From Liolophura sinensis (lineage: Eukaryota; Mollusca; Polyplacophora; Chitonida; Chitonidae), in contig NC_088295.1 of the NCBI RefSeq assembly GCF_032854445.1, forward strand, positions 94,421,805-94,485,804: a stretch of DNA of 64,000 nt. The letters run 5' to 3'. The translations under genes were made by a program, and so were the position numbers. A model generated the notes under the pieces. That model did not search any database. It had not been told where the DNA came from and saw nothing but the letters and a program-made list of their open reading frames with translations. This document shows, piece after piece, positions 33,696 through 46,100 of this stretch. Position 1 is the first letter of the stretch; every line of letters starts with the position of its first letter.

Positions 33696-34269
33696 TGATT
33701 TATTCATTCATTCATTTACATGTGTGGTTCCATGTTAATAAGGATCAGATACTGAGCTCTCTCGCATGACAATTTCCCAATGTTTCGTGTGATACAATCT
33801 CAGGGTGCCTTATCCATGTCCTATAAGACCCAATTTAACCACTGAATCACAGTATTACAACCAGCAGTGAGTTGGAGTAATGCCCAGATGCCGTGCCTAG
33901 TTGTAATCGACAAGAGCAGTTTTGTCAAACAAGAAATGACTTTGACATGGAGGGTGGACTGAGGTTGATTACTTATGACAGAAGGTCTGACACTCAGAGA
34001 CATCAGATTTGTGGTTCTCATCGTCCAGACAGCTTGGGGATGTCCTAATTTGCCCGGTTATTAGCCTCGCCTTACACCACCATTTACAGCCGTATATAGG
34101 CTAATACAATTGGTGACCGCAGGGATTTTAACATATTTCCTATATCGTTGTTCTCTGTTGATTTCTAGATTCGTGTATCCCAGACTAAATCAGCTCGTAT
34201 ACGTCATGAGGTTCTGTGGACTATGAATCATTCCGTCAGACACCATAAACCGTTAGAGTCTCTACAAGC
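33696..34269. other. Intergenic unique sequence
   Basis: Nothing recognised. Confidence 0.5.
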
Positions 34270-35085
34270 CATCAGACGATATCACTAACACACCACAGTG
34301 TAAGAGCTCTCCGTAAACCGTGGTACTGATCAGACGATATCACTAACACATCACAGTGTAAGAGCTCTCCATAAGCCGTGGTGCTGTTCAGACGATATCA
34401 CTAACACATCACAGTGTAAGAGCTCTCCGTAAACCGTGGTACTGATCAGACGATATCACTAACACATCACAGTGTAAGAGCTCCCCGTAAGCCGTGGTGC
34501 TGTTCAGACGATATCACTAACACATCACAGTGTAAGAGCTCTCCGTAAGCCGTGGTACTGATCAGACGATATCACTAACATATCACAGTGTAAGAGCCCT
34601 CCGTAAGCCGTGATACTGATCAGACGATATCACTAACACATCACAGTGTAAGAGCTCTCCGTAAGCCGTGGTACTGATCAGACGATATCACTAGCGTCTC
34701 AGTGTAAGAGCTCTCCGTAAACCGTGGTACTGATCAGACGATATCACTAACACATCACAGTGTAAGAGCTCTCCGTAAGCTGTGATACTGATCAGACGAT
34801 ATCACTAACACATCACAGTGTAAGAGCTCTTCGTAAGCCGTGCTACTGATCAAACGATATCACTAACACATCACAGTGTAAGAGTTCTCCGTAAGCCATG
34901 GTGCTGATCAGACGATATCACTAACACATCACAGTGTAAGAGCTCTTCGTAAGCCGTGGTGCTGATCAGGCGAAACCACTAACACATTTCAGAGTAAGAG
35001 CTCTCCGTAAGCCGTGGTCCTGATCAGGCGATACCACTAAAACATTTCAGAGTAAGAGGCCTCCGTAAGCAGCGGTAACAAACTA
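34270..35085. repeat. 58-bp minisatellite
   Basis: About 14 copies of a 58-bp unit with CAGACGATATCACTAACACA, TCACAGTGTAAGAGCTCTCC and GTAAGCCGTGGTACTGAT. Copies decay at the right edge and abut a 78-bp array. Confidence 0.95.
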
Positions 35086-35089
35086 CATT

Positions 35090-36405
35090 GTAAGGGCACA
35101 TGCCGTAGTAATGATCACACGATAAAATATTGTGATATATTGATGCATTTATGTCTTGCTTGATTGCTTCACCCACATGCCGTTATAATGATCACACGAT
35201 AAAACATTGTGATATATTGATGCATTTATGTCTTGCTTGATTCCTTCACCCACATGCCGTTATAATGATCACACGATAAAACATTGTGATATATTGATGC
35301 GTTTATGTCTTACTTGATTCCTTCACCCACATGCCGTTGTAATAATCACACGATAAAACATTGTGATATATTGATGCATTTATGTCTTGTTTGATTCCTT
35401 CACCCACATGCCGTTGTAATGATCACACGATAAAACATTGTGATATATTGATGCATTTATGTCTTGTTTGATTCCTTCACCCACATGCCGTTGTAATGAT
35501 CACACGATAAAACATTGTGATATATTGATGCATTTATGTCTTGTTTGATTGCTTCACCCACATGCCGTTGTAATAATCACACGATAAAACATTGTGATAT
35601 ATTGATGCATTTATGTCTTGCTTGATTGCTTCACCCACATGCCGTTGTAATAATCACACGATAAAAACATTGTGATATATTGATGCATTTATGTCTTGCT
35701 TGATTGCTTCACCCACATGCCGTTGTAATGATCACACGATAAAACATTGTGATATATTGATGCATTTATGTCTTGCTTGATTGCTTCACCCACATGCCGT
35801 TGTAATGATCACACGATAAAACATTGTGATATATTGATACATTTATGTCTTGTTTGATTCCTTCACCCACATGCCGTTGTAATGATCACACGATAAAACA
35901 TTGTGATATATTGATGCATTTATGTCTTGTTTGATTGCTTCACCCACATGCCGTTGTAATAATCACACGATAAAATATTGTGATATATTGATGCATTTAT
36001 GTCTTGCTTGATTGCTTCACCCACATGCCGTTGTAATGATCACACGATAAAACATTGTGATATATTGATGCATTTATGTCTTGCTTGATTCCTTCACCCA
36101 CATGCCGTTGTAATGATCAAACGATAAAACATTGTGATATTTTGATGCATTTATGTCTTGTTTGATTCCTTCACCCACATGCCGTTGTAATGATCACACG
36201 ATAAAACATTGTGATATATTGATACATTTATGTCTTACTTGATTCCTTCACCCACATGCCGTTGTAATGATCACACGATAAAACATTGTGATATATTGAT
36301 GCATTTATGTCTTACTTGATTGCTTCACCCACATGCCGTTATAATGATCACACGATAAAACATTGTGATACATTGATGCATTTATGTCTTGCTTGATTGC
36401 TTCAT
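35090..36405. repeat. 78-bp minisatellite
   Basis: About 17 copies of a 78-bp unit with CACATGCCGTTGTAATGATC, ACACGATAAAACATTGTGAT and GATGCATTTATGTCTTGCTT. Binary variants (ATGATC/ATAATC, TTGATTGC/TTGATTCC, CTTG/GTTTG) alternate among copies. Confidence 0.96.
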
Positions 36406-36519
36406 TTATAAATGGGTTGATAGACTGCAGACCCCCATAATGAAATAAAACCCTCTTGCAACAATAATTACACTATTTCTACCACTTGCTACCCGTAATG
36501 CTACCTACAGAGTCATGAT

Positions 36520-36860
36520 GTTGAGACCGCTTCGGCGACCTAATAGCTAGAACGTCCGCCTTGAAGTCGGGAGAGCCTGGATCAAACTTCAAGTCGGATC
36601 ATACCAAAGACTATAAAAATGGTACTTTTTGCTGACTCGCTTGGTGCTCAGCACTGAGAAGTTAGAGCAAGAAAACATGAATGGTTGATGCTCTGTCAGT
36701 GTAATGTGAATGGGTGGGTTGTCATATCTGGTGTTTTCGACATGATACTTCAGTGGCGACAGGGCCTTGGCGGCATGGGCTCGCCCTGTCACAAGAAAGA
36801 ACATTATATGTATACATGCCTAAAGACTCTTCGTCGTCATATGACTGAATAGCTGTTATT
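36520..36860 (+). mobile_element. Near-complete tRNA-related SINE, family B
   Basis: Head: CGACCTAATAGCTAGAACGTCCGCCTTGAAGTCGGGAG resembles a tRNA with anticodon arm; then GGATCATACCAAAGACTATAAAAATGGTAC, GTGCTCAGCACTGAG, a middle with GATACTTCAGTGGCGACAGG, and the tail CTTCGTCGTCATATGACTGAATAGCTGTTA. Tail shared with the 24993 element in opposite orientation. Confidence 0.75.
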
Positions 36861-36861
36861 T

Positions 36862-36930
36862 ATTGACTTGTTTATTTGATTGGTGTTTTACGCCATACTC
36901 GAAATTTCGAAATAGTCACGTTATGGTTGG
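36862..36930 (-). mobile_element. SINE family A tail fragment
   Basis: TGTTTATTTGATTGGTGTTT TACGCCATACTCGAAATTTC, abutting the family B element. Confidence 0.65.
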
Positions 36931-36977
36931 AATATTGCCGATGTGACGTTAAGCCATAATCATTCATTTATTCCAAA

Positions 36978-37180
36978 TCGGGAGACCACGTTATCGAACC
37001 AGGATCGGATCTTAACAAAAACTTGTTGGTAATTGCCTCATTTGGTGCTCAGCACTGATAGGATAGAGCCATGAAGCAAGACTCGTTGGCCTGGTGTCAG
37101 TATAACGTGGCATGGTGGAGTGTCATGTCTGGTGTCTTCGGGATGATACTTCAGTGGGGCAGCACTTTGGCGGCTGATTT
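36978..37180 (+). mobile_element. SINE family B, truncated copy
   Basis: GATCTTAACAAAAACTTGTTGG, TGGTGCTCAGCACTGATAGG, GTGTCATGTCTGGTGTCTTC and GATACTTCAGTGGGGCAGC, matching the 36520 element without its tail. Confidence 0.7.
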
Positions 37181-39089
37181 TTATACAATAGAGGATTCCT
37201 GTATTCCGGGAGTCTGTCCCTGAATTGTTAATCCATAAGGTTTTGAATTTGAAAATTGCTCAAACGTAAACGTGTATAGTGTAGATTGTTTTATTTTAGT
37301 AAACCTTTCCATTTGCAAAGTTTGAAAAGTTACATTCTCATTTTAACATATATGAAATGAGAATAAACCCTTATCGTGGATAAAAATGCCACTTGTTTTT
37401 AATTTTGAAAAAGGCCATCCCTGGTATGACTGGGGGAAAGGGGCAAATAACAGACCTAAGAAACGCCCCAGTTGATTGCTATTACATTATGAGCACCCCT
37501 ACCGATGCCATAGCAAATAATGCGTAGAGTGCAACTGTTATCCGTAATACAGTATTGTTACACTTGCTACCCAAAATGTAATATTGTTATACTGGCCACC
37601 AATAGTGCAATAATGTCACATTGCGTCACACTGGGTAGGTGTCTCCTTTTTGCGGCGGTGGGAAGGGGCCGCATGGGATGGTGCATTGCCGAATTGGATA
37701 TGTGTAAGCCTGTGATTACGCAACATTGGGAGTAGTTGTCACACTGTGTCACACAGTTTAACCTCAGCACTAGCCCCCCCCCCCCCCCCCCCCCCACCCT
37801 CCTCCAACACTCGCCGCTGTAATTGTCCTCCTGTAGGCCTACAGGTTTCAGGTTACAGGAGGCCGGAGCTGCTATGATCAGGGTGTCCGGAGAAAGGTCA
37901 GTTGTGCCGGGCGACCCGCCTTCCCCAGGCTAACCGGGCCTTCCCATGACTATCCCGACCGTGTGAGCCCACCATCTGGCTGCCACAACTGCTCACTAAG
38001 GCTGATTAAGGCCCCCTCTCCCAAACCTCAAGCCCTCATGCACTGTCCCTCATAACGACGGAGTTACGGCAGAGCCTGGGGCGCCCGGCAGATACGGTGT
38101 TATAGGGAGAGGTGTACGGCGGGTCAAATAAGGAAAAGTTGTCAGCGTAAACAGTCCGGGCCTGGTCAGTTAGGCCAGTGGCCACACGACAAACAAACAG
38201 CCGGACGATCGGCAAAACGTTCTGCGGGTACACCCTAACGTCATCTACACACGGCACACCGCTGAAGACAATGGTTTGCACTTTGAACTTGTTCGTGTCG
38301 CTTTTTTTAACCTTCTACTGACAGATTTAATGCAGATCAACTTCGTGTCTTAATGTGAGCTGTGGTTTATGAAAGCAGGGAATACTTCGTCACAGTACTG
38401 TTTTTTACAGGTACGTATGTATACAGACATATTCATACGCTGAACTGGGCTACAGGTTATTGCCGAACCTGTCAGTTAGGTAGCAATATACGGCGGTATT
38501 GTTTAAAGATCAGTGCTCCCTTGTTTGTTATGTTCTTTATGTGCCTCGTTCACAAGCGTAACTTTCCTACCTCGGCTCTGGCTTAGTAGTGTGTGCTATT
38601 TCCTGTCCCAAGGATTTCAAGGACACTTTTTCTACTTATATACTCTTTTGGTTATCTTCTTTCATATGGTATGAAGACTGCGTCCGTTCCTACCTTGCCA
38701 CCATCTGACGGCGCTATACTTACGAGTGACTTTATAAGCCGCAGTCAGTCCATTCATTCCCGTTGTAAGTTACTCATACAGCTAATGGGGACATTACATC
38801 GCCTTTATCATGGACAGAACATTGACATCGGACACACTTTACTTGTATCACACCGCGACTCACACCAGCTAGTTAACATATCTGCAATTAACTTTTCTTA
38901 ATTACTGTTTTTATATTCAGAAGATGGTATAAACGGTTGTTTGCTATCCTGTATATTTACCGATGTGACAGCAGCTCAATTAAACTGGCGTGACGGGACA
39001 ATTATCCTGCTGTCCACCAGGGCACATTCCTCTGTATATTACTCCATTGTTCTATTTGATATAATGTTGTCTAGTGAATACTGGGACAG
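37181..39089. other. Intergenic unique sequence
   Basis: No gene recognised. Includes a poly-C run (about 25 bases, 37774-37798) and a GC-richer segment, 37800-38300, with a weak 81-codon minus ORF (38036-38281) lacking support. Confidence 0.5.
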
Positions 39090-41450
39090 TTGTCAGGTAA
39101 ATCTCAGGTAAATGCTCACAGATACGACTGGTCATAGAAATAAGTCAGGTAAGTGCTCAAAGGTACGCCGGATCACAGACATATGTCGGGTAAATGCTCA
39201 CAGGTACGCCTGGTCACAGACATAAATCAGGTTCGGGGTAATTGTACACACAGAGTTTTCGCTCGTGGTACTTGTGGTCACAGACAAAGATTACGCTCGG
39301 GTAATTGTACGTGGGGTCACAGACAGAGGATACGTTTTTGGTAATTGTACGCGTGCTGGTCACAGACAGAGGTTAGGATCGTGGTAAATGTACGTGTGGT
39401 CACAAACATAGGTTAGGATCGTTGTAATTGTACGTGGGGTCACAGACAGAGGTTACGTTTTTGGTAATTGTACGCGTGCTGGTCACAGACAGAGGTTAGG
39501 ATCGTGGTAATTGTACGTGGGGTCACAGACAGAGGATACGTTTTTGGTAATTGTACGCGTGCTGGTCACAGACAGAAGTTAGGATCGTGGTAATTGTACG
39601 TGTGGTCACAGGCAGAAGTTAGGATCGTGGTAATAGTACGTGTGGTTGTCACAGACAGAGGTTAGGATCGTGGTAATTGTGTGTGTGGTCACAAACATAG
39701 GTTAGGATCGTGGTAATTGTACGTGTGGTCACAGACAGAGGTTAGGATCGTGGTAATTATACGTGTGGTCACAGACAGAAGTTAGGATCGTGGTAAATGT
39801 ACGTGCGATTGTCACAGACAGAGGTTAGGATCGTGGTAATAGTACGTGTGGTTGTCACAGACAGAGGTTAGGATCGTGGTAATTGTACGCGTGCTGGTCA
39901 CAGACAGAGATTAGGATCGTGGTAATTGTACGTGTGGTCACAGACAGAGGTGAGGATCGTGGTAATTGTACGTGTGGTCACAGACAGAGGTTAGGATCGT
40001 GGTAATTATACGTGTGGTCACAGACAGAAGTTAGGATCGTGGTAATAGTACGTGCGATTGTCACAGACAGAGGTTAGAATCGTGGTTATAGTACGTGTGG
40101 TTGTCACTGACAGAGGTTAGGATCGTGGTAATTGTATGTGGGGTCACAGACAGAGGTAAGGATTGTGGTGATTGTACGTGTGGTCAAAGAGAGAGGTTAG
40201 GCTCATGGTAATTGTACGTGTGGTCGCAGGCAGGGGTTAGGATCGTGGTAATTGTGGGTGTGGTCTCAGACAGAGGTTACATTCTTGGTAATTGTACGTG
40301 TGGTCACAGACAGAGGTTAGGCTCGTGGTAATTGTACGTGTGGTCAAAGACAGAGGTTAGGCTCGTGGTAAGTGTACGTGTGGTCGCAGGCAGGGGTTAG
40401 GATCGTGGTAATTGTGGGTGTTGTCACAGACAGAGGTTACATTCTTGGTAAATGTACGTGTGGTCACAGACAAAGGTTAGGATCGTGGTAAGTGTGCGTG
40501 TGGTCACACGGAGAGGTAAGGATCGTGGTAATTGTACGTGTGGTCACAGACAGAGGTTAGGATCGTGATCATTGTACGTGTGGTCACAGACAGAGGTTAA
40601 GATCGTGGTAATTGTACGTGTGATTGTCACAGACAGGGGTTACGTTCTTGGTAATTGTACGTGTGGTCGCAGAAAGAGGTTACGTTCTTGATAATTGTAC
40701 GTGTGGTCACAGACAGAGGTTAGGATCGTGGTAATTGTACGTGTGGTCGCAGGCAGGGGTTAGGATCGTGGTAATTATACGTGTGGTCACAGACAGAGGT
40801 TAGGGTCGTGGTAATTATACATGTGGTCGCAGGCAGGGGTTAGGATCGTGGTAATTGTACGTGTGATTGTCACAGACAGAGGTTACGTTCTTGGTAATTG
40901 TACGTGTGGTCACAGAAAGAGGTTACGTTCTTGGTAACTGTACGTGTGGTCACAGACAGAGGTTAGGATCGTGGTAATTGTAAGTGTGGTCGCAGGCAGG
41001 GGTTAGGATCGTGGTAATTGTAAGTGTGGTCGCAGGCAGGGGTTAGGATCGTGGTAATAGTACGTGTGATCATAGATAGAGGTTACATTCTTGGTAATTG
41101 TACGTGTGGTCACAGACAGAGGTTACGCTTATGGGAATTGTACGTGTGGTCACAGACAGAGGTTACGCTCGCGGTAATTGCACGTGTGATTGTCACAGAC
41201 AAAGGGTAGGCTTGTGGTAATTGCACGTGTGATTGTCACAGACAAAGGGTAGGCTTGTGGTAATTGCACGTGTGATCGTCACAGACAAAGGGTAGGCTTG
41301 TGGTAATTGCCCGTGTGATTGTCACAGACAAAGGGTAGGCTTGTGGTAATTGCACGTGTGATTGTCACAGACAAAGGGTAGGCTTGTGGTAATTGCACGT
41401 GTGATTGTCACAGACAAAGGGTAGGCTCATGGTACTTGTACGTGCGCACA
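39090..41450. repeat. 40-bp minisatellite with 43-bp edge variant
   Basis: Nearly 60 copies of GTGGTCACAGACAGAGGTTA GGATCGTGGTAATTGTACGT. Variant monomers (ACGTTTTTGG, ACGTTCTTGG, GCAGGCAGGG) recur in small clusters. The last six units (about 41190-41440) are 43 bp, with TGTGATTGTCACAGACAAAG GGTAGGCTTG. Confidence 0.95.
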
Positions 41451-42011
41451 GATAGTTTATCTCTTGCCACAGGCCAAGGCGATAATAGGATAAGTTCTGA
41501 CAACACCAATATGACGATACTGCGGTATAGTGAGATACATGGGTGAGAAATTGGATGAGGATCATTTAGTGTAGGGCCGGGCGCACGTGTGCCCTTGACA
41601 CGGACATCTCTACCCAGTTCCTCAGTTACCCACTCAGCTTGTGACGCGATTGGCGTTGTTTGTGTACAATACAACCCTGTCACGGTTGTTGATATATGTG
41701 GGCATCTCCCTTGGCGTCCTGTGTCCAGCATGCTGGGCAAGCATTGTCCGCACAGTAAGCTAAGCGTATCTGCTGACGACGAAATCTATGGCCCCCATCC
41801 TGTAGTTCAGCTCAGTGCTGTGCACCAGTGAATGGGGTTTCATACCAGTTGTCAGCATACATACCTCAAGGCGTGTATGATGAATTCATGCAGACTGACT
41901 GGATACACTGGAATTCTGTTTGTTTTACAAACTTGTGAGCGGTATTTGAGTGTGGTATACAAAACTGTATAGGGATATTTGAAGATGGAGAATTTCACTG
42001 AGGTCCATAGG
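41451..42011. other. Intergenic unique sequence
   Basis: Nothing recognised between two arrays. Confidence 0.5.
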
Positions 42012-42395
42012 ATGTGTATGTGTGAATAACGATATACAAACTGTGTATGTGTGAATAACGATATACAAACTGTGTATGTGTGAATAACGATATACAAACT
42101 GTGTATACGTGAATAACGATATACAAACTGTGTATACGTGAATAACGATATACAAACTGTGTATGTGTGAATAACGATATACAAACTGTGTATACGTGAA
42201 TAACGATATACAAACTGTGTATACGTGGATAACGATATACAAACTGTGTATGCGTGAATAACGATATACAAACTGTGTATACGTGAATAACGATATACAA
42301 ACTGTGTATACGTGAATAACGATATACAAACTGTGTATACGTGAATAACGATATACAAACTGTGTATACGTGAATAACGATATACAAACTGTGTA
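42012..42395. repeat. 29-bp minisatellite
   Basis: About 13 copies of GTGAATAACGATATACAAAC TGTGTATAC, with GTATGTGTG in the first copies and GTATACGTG later. The minus-strand ORFs of 130-198 codons are repeat artefacts. Confidence 0.96.
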
Positions 42396-43042
42396 TACCT
42401 TGAAATGTACAGAAGTAATGGGGTGTTGATTATCGCACCTGTGTGAGAACTGCCTCATGTATTCATGCTTGTTTCTAACAGGTACAGCGTGGAGACCGCT
42501 GAACACGTCACACGTATGCATAGTCCCACAGCCTTCTACCTAGATCGCATGGTCCCCCAGGGGTGCTGTCAACAGGTGGATAACAGACTACAGTTTGATG
42601 AACCTCTTAATATTGTCATTTAAAGTAGCGGGTGGACGAGTAACAACACGACAGTTCGAGCGCTATCTCTGAAGACAGGCGTTTTGTTCTGACCGTATAC
42701 AGGAGCTTTCATCATCGCTTAAATAGATACATCTTTATCAGTGAGCAAGGAAAAATCTACGGTGCATGGCCTGAAACCATGTAAAAATACGCAGTAAATA
42801 GACCTAAACGCACACTGCAGCGAGCCGGTCTTTGAAGAACATTTTTTTCTTTGGTACCGGCAAAACGTTACCACACAGTGGCAAACGACGCGTTTCACCA
42901 GAAACTACCTGGAATGTGTTTTATGTCATTTGTTAGTCGCAGCAGGATTAAACAGATCTGTGTGCCGGCGTCTCGTGCTTGGACTGCGTAACTCAGACAT
43001 CCCAGGTTAAATTAGACGACTGGAGTTTGCTGAGAGACAGCG
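42396..43042. other. Upstream region of the Ig-domain gene
   Basis: Unique sequence that should hold the promoter and 5' UTR of the plus-strand gene starting at 43043. No TATA box near the start is convincing. Confidence 0.4.
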
Positions 43043-43124
43043 ATGGGGGTTAACTCCTCACCATGTACAGCAGGAGCTGTCAGTGCTGACCGGACACTCA
43101 TCACGGCCCTAATCCTCATTACCT
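43043..43124 (+). CDS. Ig-gene exon 1 (signal peptide)
   Basis: ATG to ATTACCT|GTGAGT; 27 codons plus one base. Hydrophobic stretch TLITALILIT follows an arginine, as expected for a signal peptide. Assignment to the Ig gene is inferred from phase 1 and orientation; no competing signal exon was seen nearer. Confidence 0.6.
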
Positions 43125-46100
43125 GTGAGTGCCAATTTGTACGCTTATTCGTGTTACTTTGACGATGTTGTTAATAATTGAACTGTAACTCACAATAGAG
43201 TAATATATCGGGTGCATGTCGAAATGTTTATTTCATGTGGAAGCAGGCATTTCCATCAGTGGATCTATTAGCCATATCTGATGGATGTCTCATGTCTTCT
43301 GTGACAGAGACGTCAGTGGTATTGCGATTATGCGCACGTGTAGTTCAGCCAGTTGAGATGCCCTCACCCACCTGACGACCTAATACAGGTAGAAAGACAC
43401 ATGAGTAAAATGGCTAGGGGTAAGCGATCAGAGATAACGGATCAAAATCAAGGGCCGTGTTTCTTCACGTGTCAATATAGTAATGAAACACACTATATTC
43501 ATATAATACATAGCGGAGGGGGGGAATTAAATCGTTTAGACGTCGTACACAGACAGTGGGTGATCTGGCGGCATTTTAACACAATATCTTTTATATATAA
43601 ATATCCCATCAGTTACAGGTTCGCGGGGTGGATCTGGTTATGTATATTTAGCTTGATTATAATAATAAGCCATGTCGTGCTGACTTTAGTTTTTGAAGTT
43701 TTCACACGTTGTTAAGCGATGCAGACATTTCCTTAGTGGCCTGAGGGGAGCCTCCGATGCGTGCTTGCAGGCATGTTAATACCGCGGACTTTGTATCGCC
43801 ATGTCCTCATGTTGTCCTGTGATACCACCATCCCCTCATGTTGCTCTGTGATACCACCATCCCCTCAAGTTGTCCTGTGATATCGTCATTCCCTCATGTT
43901 GTTCTGTAATACCACCACCCACTCAAGTTGTCCTGTGATATCGCCATGTCCTCATGTTGTTCTGTGATACCACCATCCCCTCAAGTTTTCCTGTGATATC
44001 GCCATGTCCTCATGTTGTTCTGTGATACCACCATTCCCTCAAGTTGTCCTGTGATGTCGTCATTCCCTCATGTTGTTCTGTAATACCACCATCCCCTCAA
44101 GTTGTCCTGTGATATCGCCATGTCCTCATGTTGTTCTATGATACCACCATCCCCTCAAGTTGTCCTGTTATATCGTCATTCCCTCATGTTGTTCTGTGAT
44201 ACCACCATCCCCTCAAGTTGCCCTTTGATATCGCCATGTGCTCATGTTGTTCTGTGATACCACCATTCCCTCAAGTTGTCCTGTGATATCGCCAGGTGCT
44301 CGTGTTGTTCTGTGATACCACCATCCCCTCAAGTTGTCCTGTGATATCGCCATGTCCTCACGTTGTCCTGTGATATCGCCATCCCCTCAAGTTTTCCTGT
44401 GATGTCGCCATGTGGTCATGTTATTCTGTGATACCACCATCCCCTCACGTTGTCCTGTGATATCACCATGCCTTGATGTAGTCCTGTTACATCGCCATAC
44501 CTTGATGTAGTCCTCTGCTATCGCCATGCCCTGATGTTGTCCTGTTATATGACCATGTCGTCATGTAGTCCCGTGATATCATTATGCCCTCATGCAGTAC
44601 TGTTTTATGACCATATCCTTATATAGCCCTGTGATGTTGTCCTGTGATGTAGCGGAATGTCGATCGCCCTGTCATTTATGACGTGAGGGAACTTTCCCAC
44701 ACAGATCACGAGTGCGTCCTGGTCTCCGGCTATGTTCTCATATGGTTTTAATGATCGGTTTCTCTAGCTCGTACAGGGACATATAGGAGGGGCGGTGAAC
44801 TAAACCCCATGCGGAATGTCAATATTATTACAGGTTACATTGATATTGCTTGTAACAAAGGCCTCTTTCACTCCTAACCCCTATAGATGAAGTACTCGGG
44901 AGTGACACTTGCTCCTTGTGGTAATCTTATTTTGTTTTTGTAGCAACATCGATGTTCACAAATACTGACTTGCTACTGTGCTGTCAGGTAGAGAAACAGG
45001 GTTATAAAGCTCCAAGGAAGAGATCCAGAGCAGTCAGGTAGAGAGACAAGCTTATAAAGCTCCATTGAAGCGACCCGGAGTAGTCAGGTAGACAGGTCTA
45101 TAAAGCTTCAAGGAAGCGATCCGGAGCATTAGTAACATGTGGAGTTTTCAGAAAGACATCATTGTCAGTGTACACTCGATCACTGCTTCTAAACGTCTGT
45201 TAAAGAAAAAAAAATGTGCATGATGGAGGTACAATATAGGCGTAGGATGGAGGTACAGTATAGGCGCATGATGGAGGTACAATATAGGCCTATAGCATGA
45301 TGAAGGTACAGTATAGGCGCATGATGGAGATACAGTATAGGTGCACGATGAAGGTACAGTATAGGTGCATAGTGGCAGTACAGTATAGGTGCATGATTAA
45401 GGTACAATATAAGCGCATGATAGAGGTACAATATAGGTGCATAATGGATGTACAATATAGGTGCATGATGGAGGTACAGTATAGGTGCATGATGGAGGTA
45501 CAATATAGGCGCATGATGGAGGTACAGTATATGCGCATGATGGAGATACAATATAGACGCATGGTGGAGGCACAGTATATGCGCATGATGGAGGTACAAT
45601 ATAGGCGCATGATGGAGGTACAGCATATACGCATGATGGAGGTACAATATAGCCGCATGGTGGAAGTACATTATATGCGCATGATGGAGGTACAGTATAG
45701 CCGCATGATGGAGGTGCAGCATAGGCGCATGGTGGAGGTACAGTATACCCGCATGGTGGAGGTACAGCATAGGCGCATGGTGGAGGTACAGTATATACGC
45801 ATGATGGAGGTACAATATAGGCGCATGATGGAGGTACAATATAAGCGCATAATGGAGGTACAGTATATGCGCATGATGGAGATACAATATAGGCGCATGG
45901 TGGAGGTACAGTATATGCGCATGATGGAGGTACAATATAGGCACATGATGGAGGTACAGTATATACGCATGACGGAGGTACAATATAGCCGCATGGTGGA
46001 AGTACAGTATATGCGCATGATGGAGGTACAATATAGCCGCATGGTGAAGGTACAGCATAGGCGCATGATGGAGGTACAGTATATGCGCATGATGGAGGTA

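Noticed and set aside
37774-37798. Poly-C run as a functional element
   Set aside because: A simple homopolymer whose length is also prone to sequencing error.
38036-38281. 81-codon minus ORF in a GC-richer segment
   Set aside because: No domain, no convincing splice sites, and no neighbouring exon in phase.
43353-43715. 120-codon plus ORF after the signal-peptide exon
   Set aside because: No acceptor in phase, no Ig or other domain, composition of intronic DNA.
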